Part shown: one piece after another, positions 1-8,700 of the stretch
Layout of the letters: each line of letters opens with the position of its first letter
How positions within the stretch are numbered: position 1 is the stretch's first letter
DNA from: Acanthaster planci
Taxonomy: Eukaryota; Echinodermata; Asteroidea; Valvatida; Acanthasteridae
Length of the DNA: 27,940 nt
NCBI RefSeq assembly: GCF_001949145.1
Contig: NW_019091459.1
Span: 819,857-847,796, forward strand
Direction: 5' to 3'
The notes under the pieces: model-generated
What the model was told of the DNA's origin: nothing
The model's input: only the letters and a program-made list of their open reading frames with translations
Databases searched by the model: none
Program-made: the position numbers and the translations under genes

Positions 1-282
1 GTTCTATTTATAATTGGCTTGAAAACGTGTACAAAGTCAATGGGAAATATCAAATATTCAAAATTCAAAAAGAAATCTCGTGTTGACGTCATTATCACAA
101 ATTTCTTTCAGGACCATCCTTGCATGATTGTCCAAAGACCTGCCAAGTTTGAAGTCAACCGAAAATTGCAAGAGGGTAGAAGTCCTTCCTGCTCAGAAAG
201 AAAACCGCCGTTATGGAATGGGATTTGATGTGGAAGAAGAAATAAAAACGCAAGGTCTATGTCCGTTTGCTGGGACATATAC

Positions 283-965
283 TTTTGGAGATATAAGGCT
301 TTGAAGGATACACTTTGTATGTCACATAACCTGTCTATTGATGACCTCATCATCCCGTGAGGTCAATTTTCGTCTATCAGACATCCTCTTCCAGATATCT
401 GCTAACTTCCAACACGCTGTTCCATGTCCTTTTGGAGATACAAGGCCTATAAAGAGTGCACATTTAATGTCACATGGGTTGTCTCCGGATGACTTCATCA
501 TCAGGCTAGGGTCAATATGCCTCTAAAGCGCTACGTTTTCAAGAAACCTACAAGATTTAAAGCTGATTGGATATGTATAGGGCCTTGAGTGTGCACGTTT
601 AATATCACGTGACTTGTCTCCTGATGACGTCAATATCACATGAGGTCAATATACCTCTAGAACACTCTCTTTTCAAAATATTTGCAAGATTTGAACCCGA
701 TCATAAACGTTCTTCAGGGGATATGGGGCCTGAAAGAGTGTACCTTTAATGTCACGTGACTTGTCTCCTGATGACGTCATCGTAACATAAGGTCAATATG
801 CCTCTAAAACACTCTCTTTCCAAGATATCTGCAACATTCGAACCAAATTGGGTATACGCTTTTGGAGATATTTTACTTTAAATGGTGCACCTTTAATGTC
901 ATGTGACTCGTCTGCTGATGGCATTACCGTCACGTGAGGTCAATTTTCGTTTCTAAACCTTCCCT
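283..965. repeat. Tandem array of about 145 bp units rich in CRE and E-box motifs
   Basis: Five imperfect units begin near 283, 430, 567, 716 and 860, marked by (T)TTGGAGATA or its variant GGGGATATGG. Each has GTCACGTGAC-like, GATGACGTCAT-like and GAGGTCAATATGCCTCT-like blocks in the same order. A further, more diverged unit may start near 60 (TTGACGTCATTATCAC at 83). Small ORFs here are repeat shadows. Confidence 0.7.
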
Positions 966-2100
966 TCCTAACTTCTTGTAAGGTTTCAACCCAATAAGAC
1001 ATGTACAAAACAATACATAATACAAACAATTATACTTACAGCGGAAAAGGCATGCACAGATAAGATTTTAAAACATTTGTCCCCTTTGGCGTTCCATATA
1101 TGCGATCTGCACTCGGCAGCACGTGGTCGGCATTTTGCCAAGTCCCGAGTGTAGTATATGCCCCACGCACTCTGCGTCATCTATTTTGCAGGTAGATATT
1201 TGGGGTCCACAGACACACAGTAGCATATGCACAGCATTGTGCGAAATGGGATTTCCGAGTTGGCAATTTATATTTTAAGGGGTTTTTTGTCAGTGGCGCT
1301 TCATGTGTATTAAAAAGTACACCAGTTATGCACTTCATGCAGCTGACTTCAATGTTTTACTTGTCATCTAATGCACAATTCATGCTTATATCTCGTACGA
1401 TTGATTTTTTACCGGATTTTGAAGGAAAAAAGAAGTTTTTATCGTAACTTCCGGTCTATCTGATGACGTCATCAGCCCCAATCGTTACACACGTGTTGAC
1501 AGGGTAAAGATGATCATATACATCAATTTTCAGTAGATTCGGACAAACTTCGCCACAAACATCTATTCAAAATTCATTTTTGGGTGTTTCTAACCTGTCG
1601 GCAGAGGGCGCTCGATAATTAGGTGATGTCATCAGTAAATGATTTGAAGAATACAGTACCCCGACAGACCAACATCGTTGAAAACAACTTGATACCTATT
1701 ACCATTTTTTTTAACGATAGACCACTTCCGGTTTCGACCGGAAGGAAGGGCCAAGTGATATGACCCAGGCAAGATGAATTCAAGACCGCATTTTATCCTG
1801 CCACTTGCTGCAAATTGAATGTTGGAGGCCACAGTTGATTTGATATAGATTTTTATAAATTTAATCTAAAAAATTATTAACAAAAACAGTACCTGTTCGG
1901 CCGGTGCCAGATGAACTGCTTTATATTTCATTTAGGCTTTACAAGCCATCACCAAGCAGCCGCAGCGAGTTAGTAGCTCATTTTTTTTTTGTAAGTGGCC
2001 CTTACATACTTCTGCATGTGGCACAGCGATGTATACCATGTTGTTGTGTTGTCAAATGACTTTGATGTCCTTCAATTCAAACAATATCTTTCGTGTGTTC
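966..2100. other. Non-coding stretch with ETS/CRE-like patch
   Basis: No exon with convincing splice sites seen. 1445-1470 has ACTTCCGG next to TGATGACGTCATCA; 1602-1613 has GGCAGAGGGCGC; 1725-1744 is a perfect 8 bp hairpin. 1930-1965 shares about 35 bp with an insertion in unit C (10037-10081). Confidence 0.4.
1725..1744. repeat. Perfect hairpin with TTCG loop
   Basis: CTTCCGGT-TTCG-ACCGGAAG: 8 bp arms around a four-base loop. The arms also form two facing ETS-type cores (CCGGAAG). Confidence 0.6.
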
Positions 2101-2127
2101 AGGATTAGCGCCCATGAGTGCAATATT

Positions 2128-2260
2128 GGGATTCGGACTCGACAATATGGACTCCTACTTGAGCCAGGTTCGGACAAAATGGACTTGGAGTTGGCTCGGA
2201 CTCGGTCCATCGTGGACTCGGCTTGGTTTGGACTTATTATTTGGACTCTACTCCATTACT
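2128..2260. repeat. Degenerate GGACTC/GGACTTG minisatellite
   Basis: Repeated GGACTCGG, GGACTTGG and TCGGACT words. The same decayed repeat recurs at 5376-5502, 9308-9436, 10690-10860 and 22418-22466. 2135-2153 and 10697-10714 share the 18 bp word ACTCGACAATATGGACTC. Confidence 0.65.
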
Positions 2261-2577
2261 ACCATTCATATAGGTTTGGTAAGGATCCAATGTTGCAAAG
2301 ACACTAAAGTCGTTGGCTGAAGGAAGGTGTACGAATTGACTTCGCTTTTTGTCAGAAGAGAAAACACGTCATAGGAAAAAGTATCCCTTTTTCGAAAACA
2401 AAGCCCAAATAGAGACAGACAACAACCACGACAAAACGCATACTTTCTCAAGTATGGATTATTTTATAGCCATAAGACAAGATTCCGACCACACACCAAT
2501 ACCAAGCCTGTTTGCGTTTTGGAGGGCTCTGTAAAATGAAAATGTGTCCGAAATCGGCTCTTAAACAAAGTAAGACA

Positions 2578-2583
2578 TTTATT
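2578..2583 (-). terminator. Poly(A) signal AATAAA of the six-exon gene
   Basis: The plus strand has TTTATT, so the minus strand reads AATAAA 40 bp past the stop codon. It lies outside the duplicated segment, so units B and C have no copy of it. Confidence 0.55.
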
Positions 2584-2622
2584 TCAATTTGTTGGATTTT
2601 TACTTAAACTAATACTACCACC

Positions 2623-2781
2623 TCAGAAGCCAGACCCAAGTCGGGTCTCGGAATAGAGCGGGTATACAAAAGTTATATCCTTTTGCAAGTTTGTGAACTC
2701 CATTTTGAATAATGGTGTCATTTTACTCGCAACTACCGACGGGAAAGAATGTGTCACTGGCTGACGAAGCAATCTGTTCAA
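2623..2781 (-). CDS. Exon 6 (unit A), terminal exon with stop
   Basis: After the acceptor AAATGTCTCAG the phase-0 frame runs 52 codons (LNRLLRQPVTHSFPSVVASK onward) to TGA. A poly(A) signal follows 40 bp later. In unit B the matching stretch is open to the duplication breakpoint and then stops; it carries S to N, K to E, T to A and N to H changes against one silent change. The choice of this acceptor rests on phase and on frame conservation between copies; a nearby AG at about 2850 is an alternative but leads to an early stop. Confidence 0.55.
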   Translation of the reverse strand: MNRLLRQPVTHSFPSVVASKMTPLFKMEFTNLQKDITFVYPLYSETRLGSGF

Positions 2782-5700
2782 CTGAGACATTTTCTATTTA
2801 ATGTTTTACAAAAGTGATGTTACCCCCTGATGATATCAATTACACCACTCTGGCGACAAAAACACCATTGTACATGACGTAACCAGGTAATACAGTAACA
2901 CATACTACATAACAAAGTGCAGACTTACCTCTGTTTCCTGATCTTGAGAAGGGGGTTTCTTCACTGAGAACTTCTGCAAAAGTTCACCTGAGAGAGTTTA
3001 AATGATGTAAATGTTATTTTCAATTAAGCTAACAGAATATTCATATCAAGATAAATGTCTCATAATTGGGAGGCAATTAAATGGAGCAGTGAGAATGGAA
3101 TAAGGCTCCCGTTACAGTGCAAAATCCTGCAGTTCCCTCAGGCATCTCTAACAGGCAAGTTTTTCATTAAATGACACAAAAGTTAAATATTAAAAAAGGC
3201 TTTTGATATTCGACTTTCACCCTCACTGCGTTCGCAAAGATATAATCAAAAAATCTGAAAGTCCTCCCATGCTGTCCTAGTTTGCCAAAAGGTCTCGGAA
3301 ATATTGTGTGGAGAGTTAACCGAGGTTTGAGAACAAGATTTGTCCAATTTTGAGAAACCTATGGCGATTCAAATTTTAAAACAATCTCACTGATAACAAT
3401 GTATATAAAAACGTGCTCCATTTTAGGGACCCCTCGATTCTCCCAAACTACTACACATCAACTGACTCTAACGTTGAAAAAGAGCTAGGCGCGCAAAAGC
3501 GCCCGTCCGCCTGGTGGTAAGCGTCTTGTGTGGGAATTAGGCAAATTAAATTAAGTAGAAACTATGATCACTCATAGAAAACGTAATGTTCTGACCTCTT
3601 GTCCTGATTTCACGGACAATAGGATGCAGGGCACGCATTAACTTGCTGTTCACCTTCACCACCCACCAGTTAATATGACGGCTATCATGAATGGCCACTA
3701 GCATCTGCTCAAAGTGACACAATAATTCTTCAAATGTTTCCATGAGATGTTCCAGCATAAGGGTTGAACTGTTTGTTTGTAGAAGCATTGCGTCGAAAGT
3801 GGTTTCGAACGAGGAGGAAATGAGAGAAAATATTTTTTGATCTGTACTTGTACGATAAAGACCCTCTCGCTCAATCTCAGTTAACACACGCGTCTGTTCT
3901 AATATGAGTTCAAGCTGTTTAGAAGTATCTGCAGATTGTTTAATTCCTTCCACAGTTTCAGCTTGGCCTAAAGTCCCTTCCTCTTGCTTGATAACAGACA
4001 TTCTCTGCAGCAGTTTCTTCTTTCCCTCCTCTGACTCTCCTTGACCAGGAGTCTTCTTCTCTTGCTTGGTACCAGTCATCTTCTGGTACGTCATCTTTTG
4101 CATATTCAGCAGCTCCTGCTGGGCATCAACTACTTGCCGTAGGCTATCAACACGACTATGTTGGTCGGTAGACTTGATTGCTTGTTTTCCTTTGCATACC
4201 TGACTTTCCAAAAGAAACAGGAAGGTTTCGGCATAAACTAGAATTTCGTAACATACGAGTGACTGACAGTCACTGAAGTCAAGAATCCGGTGCCAAAATG
4301 GAAAATGGGGCCAGTCCTCCTGTACTTGCATCAGTTCTGTCAAAGCGTTAAGAATCTCATAGCGCGAGCTGTTGTCGTCAGACTTGGACCTGCCCTGAAG
4401 TGAGGTCAGTCTATTTTCTTCCAATTTACTTAGCAGTGTTTCCTCGCGAAGAAGTTCTCGTTTCAACGCCACCAACCTATTTTCTGACCAAAGAGCTTGC
4501 CTTTTTACTCTGAGCACAGACCCACTTGTATATCCTTTCTGTTCTGAGATGACAAGCAGACGTTTCTTGTCAAGCTCTAGTTTGTGTGTTGTAAGGAAAT
4601 CCTTTTGCTCTTTCAGCTGGAGAGACTCTTGGCCTGCTTCAGAGAGACCACGCCGTCGCAAACGCCCGAACTTCTCTCGAAGGTTTGTTGCTCGTGAACG
4701 AATCTGCAAGTGGAACAGTTTAATAATAGAAATTTGTTTTAATGCATTTCAAATCATGGACCACAGCAAATTGTATGATTATTTGGCATTTTTCTTGTTT
4801 GCTCTCCACATAAAAGAGGTAGGAAAAAATTCATCTCTTTGAGGCGTGGTTAAAATGGTTGTTCCACTGTTTCACTTTTTAATTCTTCGACCTTTGTATC
4901 GATCGGTTCGAATATATTCAACGCTATAGATTTTCCAATTTCCCACGACAGTTCCTCAGGTTAAACATAAAATCGGCTTTGCCATATCGGAAAGTTCATG
5001 TCCTTAAATTAAATATTTAATTGATTCAAAGGATTGTGCAAGTAAAAAAGATGTCATTTATGTATCAGACTTAGGATTCCAGTTCCATTTAAATAATCGA
5101 AAACATTTTAGTTTGTTAGATGAACTGTTGTATGTTTCGGGCAACCAGCAATATCTTCTTTTTAACTGACGATTGGTGGGATTCATCTTCCTATTTACAT
5201 TTTGGTGTCCTTCGATTTGATTTTTCACTGTATGGATATGTGTTATAATGTATATACCCCATTTTTTATCTCCATTTCAAATGCGGCCCACATACATACA
5301 TACATGCAAACACTGTACCCCACTGGGCTTGTACATCTGTATATATCAGTGATAGAGGACTCCAGTCCATACACAAGTCTGGACCCGGAGTCGAGTCCAA
5401 TTTTGTTTGGACTCGTGACTCGGCTTGGATTGCGGTCGTTTTGGACTCGGCTCTGATGGGAATTCGGCTAGTGGCTCACTCGGGTTCGAATCAAGTCCAA
5501 TCAATAACTGTATTTGAGATTCAGAAATTCCATTGGAAATCCTGTCCCGCATCCGTTGTCCATAATTGATTGTTCATGAACACTTTCTAGTCTAGGATGA
5601 TGGCAAGCATGTGTAAAAACCGGGCAACAGTTTCGAAAGAGTTGCCTTTGCAGTGCAGTGTATAAACGTTTTTCATGAAGGACTGACTTGCAGCTATTCT

Positions 5701-8700
5701 TTCTCTTGTGACTTGTGCCAGTCATCATTGGACAACAGATTCAGAGTTACAGTGACATCATAGAACTCCTTCACACACATTTAGTCGATACTTCATTTAT
5801 GATCTTTTTTATCTGTAAATATAGAATGTTCAGATTAAAGTTGGTGAACAAAAGGTTTGTTTATCATTTTGGAATCACTCAACAGGTGAAAATTTTAGAC
5901 ATGCTCTGACTGGCATGATTTTTTTGTGCACCTGACTAATGTAGCTACATAAAGAAATAGGCAAAGTTGACTGGTGACCTTTCCACCTTTTTATGCACAA
6001 ATTCATAAGTACATGTACTGTACATGCCGTACACACGCACGCACCAAGTTTAATCATTTGTCTTGCACGTATTGCCCTCACTGTCAGTTCATCAAAACAT
6101 GTCCCTGTTACAGATTCTCTAGTAAGGTGTGCACAGAGAAGTTAAGAACAGCATCAGTTGTTTTAAGGAAGTTGGGAAACATCCTTCAAAGTAAGTAGGG
6201 CGCCTGTCAATTCGGTCGGTAATCAACTCAGTCCGAGTCAACTACAACTATACAAAAGTTATATCCTTCTGCAAGTGTGCGAACTCCATTTTGAATAATG
6301 GTGTCATTTCATTCGCAACTACCGACGGGAAAGAATGTGTCACTGGCTGACGAAGCAATCTGTTCAACTGAGACGTTTTCTATTTAATGTTTTACAAAAG
6401 TGATGTTACCCCCTGATGATATCAATTACACCACTCTGGCTACAAAAACACCATTGTACATGACGTAACCAGGTAATACAGTAACACATACTACATAACA
6501 AAGTGCAGACCTACCTCTGTTTCCTGATCTTGAGAAGGGGGTTCCTTCACTGAGAACTTCTGCATAAGTTCACCTGAGAGAGTTTAAATGATGTAAATGT
6601 TATTTTCAATTAAGCTAACAGAATATTCACATCAAGATTAATGTCTCATAATTGGGAGGCATTTAAATGGAGCAGTGAGAATGGAATAAGGCTCCCGTTA
6701 CAGTGCAAAATCCTGCAGTTCCCTCAGGCATCTCTAACAGGCAAGTTTTTTAAAAAGCTTCCATTAAATGACACAAAAGTTAAATATTAAAAAAGGCTTT
6801 TGATATTCGACTTTCACCCTCACTGCCTCATCTTTTGCATAATCAGCAGCTCCTGCTGGGCATCAACTACTCGCCGTAGGCTATCAACACGACTATGTTG
6901 GTCGATAGACGTAATTGCTTGTTTTCCTTTGTCTACCTGACTTTCCAAGAGAAACAGGAAGGTTTCGGCATAAACTAGAATTTCGTAGCATACGTGTGAC
7001 TGACAGTCAGGGAAGTCACAAATCCAGGGCCAAAGTGTAAAATCGGGCCAGTGTTCCAGTAGGCCTACTTGCATCAGTTCTGTCAAAGCGTTAAGAATCT
7101 CATAGCGCGAGCTGTTGTCGTCAGACTTGGACCTGCCTTCAAGTGAGGTCAATCCCTTCTCTTCCAATTTACTTAGCAGTGTTTCCTCGCGAAGAAGTTC
7201 TCGTTTCAACGCCACCAGCCTATTTTCAGACCAAAGATCTGGCCTTTCTTCTCTGAGCACAGACTCACTTGTATGTTTCTTCTGTTCTGAGATGAAAAGC
7301 GGACGTTTCTTGTCAAGCTCTAGTTTGGGTGTAATGAAATCCTTCTCTTCCAGCTGGAGAAACTGTTGGGCTGGTTTACGGAGTAAAGGCAGTTGCAAAG
7401 GCCCGAACGTCTCTCGAAGTTTTGTTGGTCGCTGTCCACATAAAAGAGGTAGGAAAAAATTCATCTCTTTGAGGCGTGGTTAAAATCGTTGTTCCACTGT
7501 TTCACTTTTTATTCTTCGACCTTTGTATCGATCGGTTCGAATATATTCAACGCTATAGATTTTCCAATTTCCCACGACAGTTCCTCAGGTTAAACATAAA
7601 ATCGGCTTTGCCATATCGGAAAGTTCATGTCCTTAAAGTAAATATTTAATTGATTCAAAGGATTGTGCAAGTAAAAAAGATGTCATTTATGTATCAGACT
7701 TAGGATTCCAGTTCCATTTAAATAATCGAAAACATTTTAGTTTGTTAGATGAACTGGTGTATGTTTCGGGCAACCAGCAATATCTTCTTTTTAACTGACG
7801 ATTGGTGGGATTCATCTTCCTATTTACATTTTGGTGTCCTTTGATTTGATTTTTCACTGTATGGATATGTGTTATAATGTATATACCCCATTTTTTATCT
7901 CCATTTCAAATGCGGCCCACATACATTNAAAAACTCCTTGACTATAGACACAAACCAGAAGTTCTAAAACACAATTTTTACCGATGGGATTTAAAATTGG
8001 TCGGAGCCAATTTGAGATATTTAAAGTTGAATTTGTCCCAAAATTGCTGTTCCAGTATGGAAAAGTCACTACTCCCATATGTGGTAATACTCTAGACTGA
8101 CTAGGCAAACCAGACAACTGTAGAAAATAACGTTGTGAGCATGTAGCGAGCTCCCCCCTATACGCACACAGAAAAAAAAAACTGCCAACGAATTTAAGTG
8201 GCATTTTCTCAAATTAAAGCTGAAATTTGATCAGGTCTTTTTCACATTTTTCAAGGGGGGGGGGGCTTCACAAGAAAATTAGGTGTAGCTGCGTTCCAGC
8301 AGCTACCAGTACAATATTAAAAAATGTCAAATGTGTGGGGGGCTCTCAGTTTCACGGGCATCTGTTGGGGGAACATTCCCACCCCACCTTGCGCCTCATC
8401 ATGCCAATGCGAACCTACCAAAATGTCCTACACGAAGGTAAGCAAATATATCGTCAGTTGGTCCAAGTTTCCTGTTATTCTGTTAAGTTGGGAGAAAAAA
8501 AATGTACTTTTTCGATCAAACGTTTAACCGGATGATTGCTGTCAAGCTCTAGTTTGTGTTTAATGAAATCCTTTTGCTCTTCCAGCTGGAGAGACTGTTG
8601 GCCTGGTTCATAGAGACCACGCCATCGCAAACGCCTTAACTTCTCTCGAAGGTTTGTTGCTCGTGAACGAATCTTCAAGTATAGGTAAGTGGAACAGTTT

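Larger units (their letters stand above)
2663..6243. repeat. Tandem duplication unit A (about 3.6 kb)
   Basis: Contains exons 6 (most), 5 and 4 and 1.5 kb of intron 3. Its left edge lies inside exon 6 (around TATACAAAAG); its right edge lies inside the left arm of a foldback repeat (compare 10189-10248). Near-identical sequence restarts at 6249 (unit B), and the right half is matched by unit C (for example 5700-6230 versus 9620-10225). This is the only unit with intact E4, E5 and 3' end. Confidence 0.8.
6249..7927. repeat. Tandem duplication unit B, with two internal deletions
   Basis: 6249-6828 matches 2663-3231; about 860 bp (3232-4091 of unit A: the 3' half of exon 4, its donor and part of intron 4) is missing; 6829-7435 matches exon 4's 5' half; about 120 bp containing the original exon 4 acceptor is missing; 7436-7927 matches about 4809-5297. 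It ends at the N. Non-coding parts differ from unit A by roughly 1-2 percent by eye. Confidence 0.8.

Noticed and set aside
1602-1613. CTCF-like word GGCAGAGGGCGC
   Set aside because: Single short match; such words are frequent in invertebrate repeats, so no insulator is claimed.
4549-4842. Plus-strand frame of 97 codons over exon 4
   Set aside because: Antisense shadow of the well supported minus-strand exon; Ser/Arg-rich mirror of Leu/Glu codons.
6170-6198. Donor-like CAAAGTAAGT on the plus strand in units A and C
   Set aside because: No acceptor or protein-like frame attached; conserved only because the units are duplicates.
7115-7483. Plus-strand frame of 122 codons over the unit B exon copy
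   Set aside because: Antisense shadow of the exon 4 homologue on the minus strand.
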